Notes under the pieces: model-generated | Seen by the model: only the letters and a program-made list of their open reading frames with translations | Databases searched by the model: none | Told to the model about the DNA's origin: nothing | DNA from: an uncultured Lachnospiraceae bacterium | Lineage (GTDB): Bacteria > Bacillota > Clostridia > Lachnospirales > Lachnospiraceae | Direction: 5' to 3' | Length of the DNA stretch: 16,587 nucleotides | Assembly (NCBI GenBank): GCA_946183625.1 | Contig: CAMHCL010000027.1 | Coordinates: 1-16,587, forward strand | Position numbers and translations under genes: made by a program | Part shown: positions 1 to 6,513 of the stretch, one piece after another | How the letters are laid out: each line of letters opens with the position of its first letter | Position numbering within the stretch: position 1 is the first letter of the stretch

Positions 1-10
1 TTTGGATACA

Positions 11-760
11 TTATTTACTCATTCCATCAACCATCTTCTCGATGTCACTGAAATAGTCATATTCTGAATCCGTAGACTGAGCAAAGCCGATACAGATCAG
101 CTGCTTTCCTACATCATCAAAGAAATAGTAGATACGGCAGTTTGCAGTTTCTGTCCTGCCTTCCGGAACATAGTCAAAATCAAATCTAAGTGCCTTGTGG
201 CCATCCATTGTAATGATATCTGACTCTGTTATGGTTGCATCTCTTCCCTCAAGAGCGTACTTCGGCATGTCGTTCATTTGACTTTCAAAGTCTTCTCTTG
301 TTATATCACTTTTAACAGAACTTATGTCAAAATATGCTTTCTGATTATCTTCGAGGAAGTATGTGTACTCATCATGTGCCTCTGTATACTCTGGCTCTGG
401 GAAATAATCCGGAACCTGGAACTTGTATCCAAAGAAATCTGTCTCCTTTGCAGTTGCCGGATCAAAGCCATTCTTCTCAGGCCTGTCGCCTGTTGACGAA
501 CCACTATCAGCCGATGCATCACCTTCACCAGCATCACTAGGTGATGAATCACCACCAATAGCGATCACTTCAGATTCATCATCCTCTTTTGCCTCTGTAG
601 TTGCCTCAGTTGTAGCTTCTGTTGTCACTTCTGTCGTATCCGGAGTGTCCATTGGAGGGGACTCCTTCTCTCCACATCCCTGGAGCGCAAGTCCAGCCGC
701 CAAAGCACAAACCAGTACTGAACTACGAACCAGCTGTTTCATATAAATACTCTTTCTCAT
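11..760 (-). CDS. Secreted lipoprotein of unknown function with Thr/Glu repeat linker
   Basis: A 249-residue protein with a lipoprotein signal peptide: basic start (MRKSIYMKQLVR), hydrophobic stretch about residues 13-27 and a lipobox ALQGC with Cys29 as the expected lipidated residue. Residues 40-57 are a Thr/Glu-rich linker with repeated TTEA units, followed by an acidic Ser/Gly/Asp stretch to about residue 93. The remaining ~150 residues form a globular domain beginning near FFGYKFQVPDYF; I do not recognise its family. It sits 24 bases after ddh on the same strand with no room for a promoter, so it is probably the last gene of that operon. The start is uncertain: an internal Met7 (742) is preceded by an AG-rich stretch at better spacing, while Met1 has AGAGG 12 bases upstream; both leave an intact signal peptide. 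Membrane-anchored location is well supported, function is not. Confidence 0.8.
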   Translation of the reverse strand: MRKSIYMKQLVRSSVLVCALAAGLALQGCGEKESPPMDTPDTTEVTTEATTEATTEAKEDDESEVIAIGGDSSPSDAGEGDASADSGSSTGDRPEKNGFDPATAKETDFFGYKFQVPDYFPEPEYTEAHDEYTYFLEDNQKAYFDISSVKSDITREDFESQMNDMPKYALEGRDATITESDIITMDGHKALRFDFDYVPEGRTETANCRIYYFFDDVGKQLICIGFAQSTDSEYDYFSDIEKMVDGMSK

Positions 761-784
761 TTCGATAATTAACCTCTCATTTCC

Positions 785-1765
785 TTACAGCAAATGTGCT
801 CTCATCTCTTCTCCACTAAGTGGTGAAAGAAGTGCAGGTGCAACGTCGAAGACTGTCTTTGCGCCAGCGTCGCCTGCCTGGTTCATTCTGTAAGCAGCTC
901 TTGCATAAGCCACAAGCACTGAACCTGTGAATTCAGGATTCGAATCGAGCTTCAGGCTGTACTCGATCACGTGCGTGTTCTGGCCGTCAGCTGTTGTGCC
1001 TGTGTAGATTACAGAACCGCCGTGTGGAAGTCCGCTGTGGTCACGCTTCATCTCCTCTGCAGAAATGAAATTAACTGTTGTATCGTAATCAGCGAAATAG
1101 TTCGGCATTGTCACTATCTCCTGCTCGATCTTCGCCTTGTCTGCGCCGTCCTCAACAACAACGTAGCAAACTCTAGTGTGCTTCTGGCGAGTTGTGAGCT
1201 CAGGATTTGAGCCTGAACGAACTGCATCGAGTGCCTCAGGAACAGGCACTGTGTACTGTCTCGCATCAACAACTCCCTCTATACGTCTGATAGCATCAGA
1301 GTGGCCCTGGCTGACGCCCTTGCCCCAGAAAGTATAAGCCTCGCCGCCCGGCAGAACCGATGTTGCGTAGAGACGATTCAGTGAGAACATTCCCGGATCC
1401 CATCCGCATGAAATGATGCCGATCTTTCCAGCTGCCTTAGCAGCATTATCTACATTTGTAAAATGTACTGGAATGTTCGCATGTGTATCAAATGAATCGA
1501 TTACGTTGAACATTGCTGCGTACTTAGGTGTCATTTCAGGAAGGTCTGTAGCACTACCGCCGCAGATAACCAGAACGTCGATATCATCCTTCATGCCTTC
1601 AAGGGCATCAACATGATAAGCCTTAGCGCCCGAATCAATAGATACATTTGCAGGATCACGTCTTGTGAATACGCCCACAAGGTCCATATCCTCAGCAACG
1701 CCTACTGCCTTCTCAACACCTTTTCCAAGATTTCCATATCCTAATATTCCTACTCTGATACTCAT
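785..1765 (-). CDS. ddh: meso-diaminopimelate D-dehydrogenase
   Basis: Catalyses reversible NADPH-dependent reductive amination of L-2-amino-6-oxopimelate to meso-diaminopimelate, a one-step shortcut to the peptidoglycan and lysine precursor. The 326-residue length is the family norm. Visible marks are the N-terminal Rossmann nucleotide loop GYGNLG (9-14), the DSFDTH segment (90-95) and CGWDPGM (120-126), which line the substrate site in characterised Ddh enzymes. AAAGGA lies nine bases before the ATG. The gene follows niaR with a 117-base gap containing an imperfect tandem repeat, and is followed at 24 bases by a lipoprotein gene. A cytoplasmic enzyme; assignment is secure from sequence similarity of the whole chain. 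Confidence 0.96.
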   Translation of the reverse strand: MSIRVGILGYGNLGKGVEKAVGVAEDMDLVGVFTRRDPANVSIDSGAKAYHVDALEGMKDDIDVLVICGGSATDLPEMTPKYAAMFNVIDSFDTHANIPVHFTNVDNAAKAAGKIGIISCGWDPGMFSLNRLYATSVLPGGEAYTFWGKGVSQGHSDAIRRIEGVVDARQYTVPVPEALDAVRSGSNPELTTRQKHTRVCYVVVEDGADKAKIEQEIVTMPNYFADYDTTVNFISAEEMKRDHSGLPHGGSVIYTGTTADGQNTHVIEYSLKLDSNPEFTGSVLVAYARAAYRMNQAGDAGAKTVFDVAPALLSPLSGEEMRAHLL

Positions 1766-1807
1766 TTTTTTTATTCCTTTCTCTGTATAATATTTCTACA
1801 CACTAAC

Positions 1808-1873
1808 ACGCATATCATATCGACCATATATTTCATCAACCATACATTACATCGACCGTTCATATCATATCGA
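1808..1873. repeat. Imperfect tandem repeat of about 16 bases, four copies
   Basis: Between niaR and ddh the plus strand reads as four successive related units: 1808-1823, 1824-1839 (CCATATATTTCATCAA), 1840-1855 (CCATACATTACATCGA) and about 1856-1873. The outer two share an identical 13-mer, CATATCATATCGA (1811-1823 and 1861-1873). On the transcribed minus strand each unit begins T(C/T)GAT. It lies in the untranslated gap of a probable operon, so it could affect mRNA folding or protein binding, or be neutral slippage. Confidence 0.6.
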
Positions 1874-1882
1874 TAAAGCATG

Positions 1883-2395
1883 TCACTCTTCATATATAAA
1901 TCCACTCTCGCGGAGTTTTTCAACTGCCTTATCCAGCTTCTTCTTGCTGTCGGCTCTGATGGTATGAAGGTGGATTCCATAGGTCAGGGCGGAAAGCGGA
2001 GCTGCTTTCTGCTTCGACAACTTGTCCATGAATTCGTCCACATCATAGCGACTAGAAAGCTGAAGGGTTCCCACCAGTTCGCCGTATACCGGATGCTCTA
2101 TTATGACATCCTCAACGGTGCAGCCTGCATCCACCAGGATATATAATTCCTCCCGGGTTCCGTCAGCTTCATGGCGGCAGGCGATGCGTCTGGTATAGCC
2201 ATCAGGCATTTCGCCATAGACATAGCCTCTCGGGGTGGACACGATATCGTGTCCCTCTGCACGGAGCAGTGCCACATCACCGACGATGATCTGTCTGCTG
2301 ACATCCAGCTTACTCGCAAGTTTGCTTGCGCTCACCGGAACCGGCTTCTCCATCAGGAGCGATACAATTTTCTCTCTTCTCTCGCTGTTGTCCAC
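1883..2395 (-). CDS. niaR: NiaR-type transcriptional repressor (HTH plus 3H domain)
   Basis: A 170-residue regulator: winged helix-turn-helix of the HTH_11/DeoR-like kind in residues 5-60 (SASKLASKLDVSRQIIVGDV at 22-41 is the recognition region) followed by the small-molecule 3H domain, whose conserved histidines are visible at 75, 101 (EHPVYG) and 142/144 (GIHLH). Known members (Bacillus subtilis NiaR/YrxA) repress NAD biosynthesis and niacin uptake genes in response to nicotinic acid. It starts at GTG (2393-2395), one base after the TAA of the upstream decarboxylase gene, with AAGGA of that gene's tail acting as ribosome binding site, so translation is likely coupled. No nad or niacin transporter gene is in view, so its targets lie elsewhere or include its own operon. 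Confidence 0.9.
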   Translation of the reverse strand: MDNSERREKIVSLLMEKPVPVSASKLASKLDVSRQIIVGDVALLRAEGHDIVSTPRGYVYGEMPDGYTRRIACRHEADGTREELYILVDAGCTVEDVIIEHPVYGELVGTLQLSSRYDVDEFMDKLSKQKAAPLSALTYGIHLHTIRADSKKKLDKAVEKLRESGFIYEE

Positions 2396-2396
2396 T

Positions 2397-3518
2397 TTAT
2401 AATTCCTTCAAATAATTCATAAAGTTCTGCTTGTTCTCAAGTGCTGTAGTAGTTGGGCGGCCAAGGTCGGCACGAGCGCCGATAGAACATTTTACCTCTA
2501 TAAGTGAGAGTTCGTTGCGCGCCTTTGCAGCGGCAAGTTCCTTGTCCAGGTCGTCGTAGTTGTCAACTGAAACAGCGTTTGGATAGCCGCAGGCCTTGGC
2601 GATTGCAACGATGTCGATGCCGCCGGCTGCTGTAGGCATGCCGCCAACTGTCTCATGGGCGCCGTTATTTATGACTACGTGAACCATATTTGCCGGTGCA
2701 TTTGTTCCGACAAGCGCCATGGAGCCCATGTGCATCAGGAGTGCGCCGTCGCCGTCCACGCACCAAACCTTGGTGTTCGGCTTGTTGATTGCAACACCCA
2801 GAGCGATGGATGAGCTGTGGCCCATAGAACCAACAGTCAGGAAATCGTACTTGTGGCTCTGGCCATTTGCCTCTCTGATCTCGAAGAGCTCGCGGCTGGC
2901 CTTACCAGTTGTAGAAACGATTGGGTCCTCGCCAGTTGCAGCTGCGATATGACGAATGATTTCCTCGCGGACCATTTCATTATCATTCTTATAAGTAACC
3001 TTGTCATCAAGAGTGAGGGCACCCTTGCGGATGACAAATGCCACGTCCTTGCCTGTAGCAAGCACTTCCTTGAAACGCTCCATTACGTCGCGCATTTCCT
3101 CAACTGTTGTGTCCTGTCCAACTATGAAAGTATCGATGTCCATATCTTCAAGAAGCTTCACTGTAACTTCTCCCTGGTAGATATGCTGAGGCTCATCGTG
3201 AACGCCTGGCTCACCGCGCCATCCTACAACGAAGATAACAGGGATTGCATAAACCTTGTCATTCAGGAGTGAAGCAACCGGATTGATTATATTTCCCTCA
3301 CCACTGTTCTGCATGTAAACTACAGGCACCTTGCCTGTTGCCAGATGATAACCTGCAGCAAGCGCTGTGCAGTTACCCTCATTCGCAGCGATCACGTGGT
3401 GATTCTTGTCTATTCCATATGTATTCATCAGGTAATCGCAGAGAGCCTTCAGCTGGCTGTCCGGAACACCTGTGTAAAAATCAGAGTCAATAACTGATAC
3501 AAAATCCTGTACTTTCAT
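2397..3518 (-). CDS. aepY: Phosphonopyruvate decarboxylase (TPP-dependent)
   Basis: A 373-residue single-chain thiamine-diphosphate enzyme. The N-terminal Pyr domain carries the catalytic-type glutamate at 47 (ANEGN) and the family segment GWRGEPGVHDEPQH (99-112); the C-terminal PP domain carries the TPP/Mg motif GDG (256-258) ending with NN (284-285). This pattern is that of phosphonopyruvate decarboxylase (AepY/Fom2/Ppd), which converts 3-phosphonopyruvate to phosphonoacetaldehyde, the committing step of most phosphonate biosynthesis; the closest alternative is sulfopyruvate decarboxylase, normally two subunits. AAGGAGAAGG lies just before the ATG. It is the first gene of a probable operon with niaR one base downstream. 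PEP mutase (aepX) and the phosphonoacetaldehyde aminotransferase (aepZ), its usual partners, are not in the window, so the substrate is inferred from family only. Confidence 0.88.
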   Translation of the reverse strand: MKVQDFVSVIDSDFYTGVPDSQLKALCDYLMNTYGIDKNHHVIAANEGNCTALAAGYHLATGKVPVVYMQNSGEGNIINPVASLLNDKVYAIPVIFVVGWRGEPGVHDEPQHIYQGEVTVKLLEDMDIDTFIVGQDTTVEEMRDVMERFKEVLATGKDVAFVIRKGALTLDDKVTYKNDNEMVREEIIRHIAAATGEDPIVSTTGKASRELFEIREANGQSHKYDFLTVGSMGHSSSIALGVAINKPNTKVWCVDGDGALLMHMGSMALVGTNAPANMVHVVINNGAHETVGGMPTAAGGIDIVAIAKACGYPNAVSVDNYDDLDKELAAAKARNELSLIEVKCSIGARADLGRPTTTALENKQNFMNYLKEL

Positions 3519-3546
3519 AGTTCCTTCTCCTTATGATTATTATCTT

Positions 3547-3613
3547 GATATAAATAAGATTTTTCATTGTGATTAACACTAATAAAGATATAACCACAAT
3601 ATCTTATTTTATC
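3547..3613. promoter_or_regulatory. Long interrupted inverted repeat upstream of the ppd operon
   Basis: The core is ATTGTGATTA (3566-3575) against TAACCACAAT (3591-3600), ten bases per arm with one mismatch that is G-U tolerant in RNA. Flanking it, AAATAAGAT (3552-3560) pairs perfectly with ATCTTATTT (3601-3609), separated on the left by five extra bases, and GATA (3547-3550) with TATC (3610-3613). It ends about 28 bases before the ppd start codon. It may be an operator (arm centres 25 bases apart), or an mRNA hairpin. Confidence 0.6.
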
Positions 3614-3780
3614 ATATTATTTCCCATTTGGAAATGATAATCACCCGCCCTCGGTTCCACTTAAAAAGCGCCCCGCATTGGTTGCGCTTTCCCTCTCCCA
3701 ATCAATCAACCGGGATTGGTGGGAATTCATATTCTGGTTTTTCATATTTTAAAAACACATTCCAAAAGGCGCGTGAAATG

Positions 3781-3789
3781 TGCTATACT
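3781..3789 (+). promoter_or_regulatory. Extended -10 promoter element for the sensor diguanylate cyclase
   Basis: TGCTATACT is an extended -10 (TGn plus TATACT at 3784-3789). The best -35, TTCCAA at 3760-3765, is weak at 18 bases, which is typical for extended -10 promoters. It lies 44 bases before the start codon at 3833, and a GGGGTGA ribosome binding site follows at about 3819-3826. Confidence 0.5.
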
Positions 3790-3808
3790 TATGTAGGATG
3801 GTTTCAAA

Positions 3809-3837
3809 ATTATATGCGTGGGGTGAAGGTTTATGAA
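3809..3837 (-). promoter_or_regulatory. Possible minus-strand promoter for the ppd-niaR-ddh operon
   Basis: On the minus strand TTCATA (-35, 3832-3837) and TATAAT (-10, 3809-3814) are separated by 17 bases. The -35 covers the start codon of the divergent diguanylate cyclase. Transcripts would carry a leader of roughly 280 bases containing all hairpins of the spacer. Match is good at -10 and moderate at -35; a closer promoter cannot be excluded. Confidence 0.35.
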
Positions 3838-5755
3838 GCGTAAAGTTGTTGCAGCTTTTATCGCTGACATTTACCAGGATATGGTAAGGACAACTGAATA
3901 CGGATGCATTCAGGAAGCCAAGCGACAGAATGTAAAGCTGATTTTTTTTGCTAGTTTCAGTGATAATTATTCTAACACTGAGTATAATCGTTTTTCTGAT
4001 TATGATATTGGAGACGTAGCTATATACAAATTACCGAATCTAAATCATTTTGACGGGCTTATATCTTATGACAGTTATATGCCCGAACTCTTTCTTGATA
4101 CTATCAACAATATCAAGAAAAATAGTCCTTGCCCTGTAGTAACTCTGGGCGACGTATCCGAATACTCTTACAATGTAATAAATGACCACAATATCTCACT
4201 CATGGAGATCATTGATCATCTGATAAAAGATCATGGCTGCCGTGAGCTTATTCACGTTGCCGGAAATCTAGATCTGACATTCTGCCAAGACAGATTAAAT
4301 GTATTTAAGAAGGCAATGGAGAAGCATAACCTTCCATACGACGACAGCAACATCGTAGTTGGAAATCTGTGGTATGACTGCGCCGAGCGAGTTGTAGAAC
4401 AGATTCTGAATAAATATAAAATGGATAAGGAACGTCTGCTTCCGGACGCCATCGTATGTGCCAACGACTACATGGCCATCGGAATCACCGATGAACTGAT
4501 ACGCCGCGGCTACAATGTGCCGGAGGAGATCATTGTCACAGGTTATGATGATGTCATCCAGTCGAAGTACCACGATCCATCCATCACTACTTCTGCTCAG
4601 CCATTTGAGCAGGTGGGCAAGAACGGTATCAAGATTCTGGCCAAGCTGTGGGATGGACAGGAAGTACCTCACATAACCGCAGAACCGGGAATTCTAAAAT
4701 GTAGACAATCCTGCGGCTGTATGCCGAAGCATATATATCAGGAGGACGAGCTGAAGGACAATTATGCGACAGTCATCACGAAGCTGGGACGACTTTCGCA
4801 ATCCTGTACGAATCTCATCCTCAGCATCTCTTCTGCCGAAACCAATTATGACGTTTTCGACAAGATCGAGGAGAGCTGCTGTATTGAAACCGGATTTACA
4901 AATGCTGTGCTATGCCTTATGGATGGCTGGGAGAAGCAGCATGTCATAAACGAAAGCAAAGATTTCGACGACTGTACATTTAACGTTGTGTGCGGAATAT
5001 ATAATGGCAAGTCGATCCGTAGAGAGAAAATGAAGAGAGGTCAGCTGCTTCCTCAGGAAATGATGGACGACCCGGAGGCTTACTATCTGGTACCTGTTCA
5101 CCATATGCAGTATTTCCTGGGATATTTCATCATATCCCCGAACCTCAAGAATATGTCCCAGGCCAACATCAAGTCCTGGTTTATAAATGTAAGTACCATG
5201 CTGGAGAACTGGCGCGTGAAGCAGGAGCTGAAGGTTGCAGTTGAGAGGCTCGAGAGCCTGTATGCCACAGATACTCTGACGGGCATGTATAACAGACGCG
5301 GATATTCGTTACATTTCCCGAACTATTATAAGGAATGCCAGCAGGAAGGCACCGGCCTTGCGGTTCTGCTGATCGACATGGATAACCTGAAGATCACCAA
5401 CGACAGCTATGGCCACGACGAAGGCGACTACTGCCTCATCACCATCGGCAATGCCATGAAGAACGCTTCCACTGGAGACGAAATCTGTATCCGTTCCGGC
5501 GGCGACGAATTCGTAATACTGGCAAAGAATTATGATGAGGATAAATGTAATGCTCTCGCAAACAGGATCAGAAAGAATATCGAGGAGACCTGCCTGCAGG
5601 ACGACAAACCATATGACATATCTGTCAGCATCGGCTGCTACCTGCGTGTCCCAACCAGAAATGACGGGCTGGACATCACAAGTATCTCAGAGGACTACCT
5701 GAGAGAGGCCGACAAGCTAATGTACATCGAGAAGAAACAGCATAAGAGAAGATAA
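3833..5755 (+). CDS. LacI-type ligand-binding sensor diguanylate cyclase
   Basis: A 640-residue cytoplasmic protein without signal peptide, membrane segment or helix-turn-helix. Residues 3-285 are a periplasmic-binding-protein-like fold of the LacI/GalR sensor class (VICANDYMAIGI near 208-218, VTGYDD at 235-240, ITTSAQPFEQVG at 251-262). A CRQSCGC cluster (Cys290, 294, 296) follows, then a linker/GAF-sized region about 305-465 and a coiled stretch. The C-terminal GGDEF domain (about 475-638) has DTLTGMYNRRG (480-490), the metal-binding DMDN (515-518) with Asn523 and Asp532, and an intact GGDEF signature (556-560), so cyclic-di-GMP synthesis from GTP is expected. The RxxD inhibitory site that would lie just before GGDEF is absent (TGDE there). 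A small ligand, probably a sugar, would control activity. The start at 3833 has a GGGGTGA ribosome binding site; a perfect terminator follows the stop. Confidence 0.92.
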   Translation: MKRKVVAAFIADIYQDMVRTTEYGCIQEAKRQNVKLIFFASFSDNYSNTEYNRFSDYDIGDVAIYKLPNLNHFDGLISYDSYMPELFLDTINNIKKNSPCPVVTLGDVSEYSYNVINDHNISLMEIIDHLIKDHGCRELIHVAGNLDLTFCQDRLNVFKKAMEKHNLPYDDSNIVVGNLWYDCAERVVEQILNKYKMDKERLLPDAIVCANDYMAIGITDELIRRGYNVPEEIIVTGYDDVIQSKYHDPSITTSAQPFEQVGKNGIKILAKLWDGQEVPHITAEPGILKCRQSCGCMPKHIYQEDELKDNYATVITKLGRLSQSCTNLILSISSAETNYDVFDKIEESCCIETGFTNAVLCLMDGWEKQHVINESKDFDDCTFNVVCGIYNGKSIRREKMKRGQLLPQEMMDDPEAYYLVPVHHMQYFLGYFIISPNLKNMSQANIKSWFINVSTMLENWRVKQELKVAVERLESLYATDTLTGMYNRRGYSLHFPNYYKECQQEGTGLAVLLIDMDNLKITNDSYGHDEGDYCLITIGNAMKNASTGDEICIRSGGDEFVILAKNYDEDKCNALANRIRKNIEETCLQDDKPYDISVSIGCYLRVPTRNDGLDITSISEDYLREADKLMYIEKKQHKRR

Positions 5756-5780
5756 AAGGCAATCCAATCGGATTGCCTTT
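5755..5780. terminator. Intrinsic terminator shared by convergent genes
   Basis: A perfect 11-base stem AAAGGCAATCC (5755-5765) / GGATTGCCTTT (5770-5780) with loop AATC. A T-rich stretch follows on both strands, so it can end the diguanylate cyclase transcript (plus) and the beta-propeller/wall-protein transcript (minus), which converge here. Confidence 0.9.
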
Positions 5781-5811
5781 ATTTCGATATAAATCAAATC
5801 ACTATATTATT

Positions 5812-6432
5812 CTATCTACGGCGGACCAGAAATATTATAAGTCCTGCACTGAGCAGCACGCCTACTATGATGTATACGACCTTCAGGATCTTCATTCCAA
5901 GAGAAGTCTCAGGCAGCTTACGTCCTATCTCCGGCTTCTTTTCAGTATCTGCAGGAGTTGCCACCTTCGGCTGTGTCGGAGTAGGCTTCTCAGGTTTTGC
6001 AACAGTTGGTGTTGCCTTAGTAGGAGTTGCCTCATCCGGTGTTGCTTTCTCCTTCATATGATTCACATCCATGTTGTAGGTCATGAAAGACGTTACATTT
6101 CCCTGGGTGTCAACTGTCATGAAGATGTCTTCTCCAGTTGCATGTTCCGATCCAGGTTCTACCGGCTCATCATCTATAAGTCCGTGTTCACGGGCAATTC
6201 TCATAACCTCCGGATCATCGTCGAACTTACCAGCCAGGAAATCAGCATAAGCTGCTTCAGCTCCGGCTCTGGTTGGTGGATATCCATGGGCAGAAAGCCA
6301 GGCCTTGGCCTGTTCCTTCTCTTCCTCTGTATACTCTTCTTCTCCCTCAGCATAAGCCGTTACATGATAAGTCGCGGCCACACCTGTACAGAGAACCAAC
6401 AATATCAAAATTCTAAATATGAATCTTTTCAT
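5812..6432 (-). CDS. Small secreted protein with LPETS sortase-like C-terminus
   Basis: Starting at the ATG at 6432, seven bases after AAAGGA, the protein has 206 residues; an in-frame extension to 6486 lacks a ribosome binding site. It has a signal peptide (hydrophobic 4-20, likely cleavage after AYA at 28), an acidic helical segment of unknown family (about 33-90), a further stretch to 127, and a Pro/Thr-rich linker of ATPT-like repeats (130-162) of the kind that spans cell walls. The C-terminus reads LPETS (173-177), a hydrophobic segment (about 184-203) and RRR, which is the order of a sortase sorting signal, with Ser in place of the usual Gly. It follows the beta-propeller gene on the same strand by 81 bases and is probably co-transcribed. 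Wall or membrane anchoring is likely; function unknown; no sortase is in the window. Confidence 0.82.
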   Translation of the reverse strand: MKRFIFRILILLVLCTGVAATYHVTAYAEGEEEYTEEEKEQAKAWLSAHGYPPTRAGAEAAYADFLAGKFDDDPEVMRIAREHGLIDDEPVEPGSEHATGEDIFMTVDTQGNVTSFMTYNMDVNHMKEKATPDEATPTKATPTVAKPEKPTPTQPKVATPADTEKKPEIGRKLPETSLGMKILKVVYIIVGVLLSAGLIIFLVRRR

Positions 6433-6456
6433 AGTCATATCCTTTCGCAAGCCTGA

Positions 6457-6496
6457 TGATTCAAGTGTCATGCTTTGAATCAACATTTAAGCATGA
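6457..6496 (-). promoter_or_regulatory. Two mutually exclusive hairpins between the propeller and LPETS genes
   Basis: TGATTCAA (6457-6464) pairs with TTGAATCA (6475-6482), and TCATGCTT (6468-6475) pairs with AAGCATGA (6489-6496). The two 8-base stems interleave, so an RNA can form only one at a time. No T-tract follows, so neither is a standard terminator. It may be an mRNA processing or coupling element. Confidence 0.4.
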
Positions 6497-6513
6497 TATA
6501 CGCATATGACTAA

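Larger units (their letters stand above)
3519..3832. promoter_or_regulatory. Divergent intergenic region rich in inverted repeats
   Basis: No convincing gene lies in these 314 bases between the ppd operon (minus) and the diguanylate cyclase (plus). It holds: a long interrupted inverted repeat at 3547-3613; a small hairpin ATTTCC/GGAAAT at 3619-3635; a 7-base stem AAAGCGC/GCGCTTT (3665-3671/3684-3690) that, read on the minus strand, is followed by TTTTT and so resembles a terminator; a stem CCAATC/GATTGG (3698-3703/3714-3719); an extended -10 for the plus gene and a possible minus promoter near 3809-3837. Together they suggest a regulated 5' leader for the ppd operon; this is inference from fold potential only. 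Confidence 0.55.

Noticed and set aside
1771..1980. Minus-strand 69-codon frame spanning the niaR end and the niaR-ddh gap.
   Set aside because: It overlaps niaR in another frame and reads through the tandem repeat; no ribosome binding site or protein-like composition.
3628..3843. 71-codon plus-strand frame upstream of the diguanylate cyclase.
   Set aside because: No ribosome binding site, no recognisable protein features, and it runs across the hairpins and promoter of the spacer and overlaps the next gene's start.
5773..6456. Long plus-strand frame of 227 codons opposite the LPETS gene.
   Set aside because: Its translation is Arg/Ser/Cys-rich, as expected of an antisense reading, while the minus strand has a signal peptide, linker and sorting-like tail with a proper RBS.
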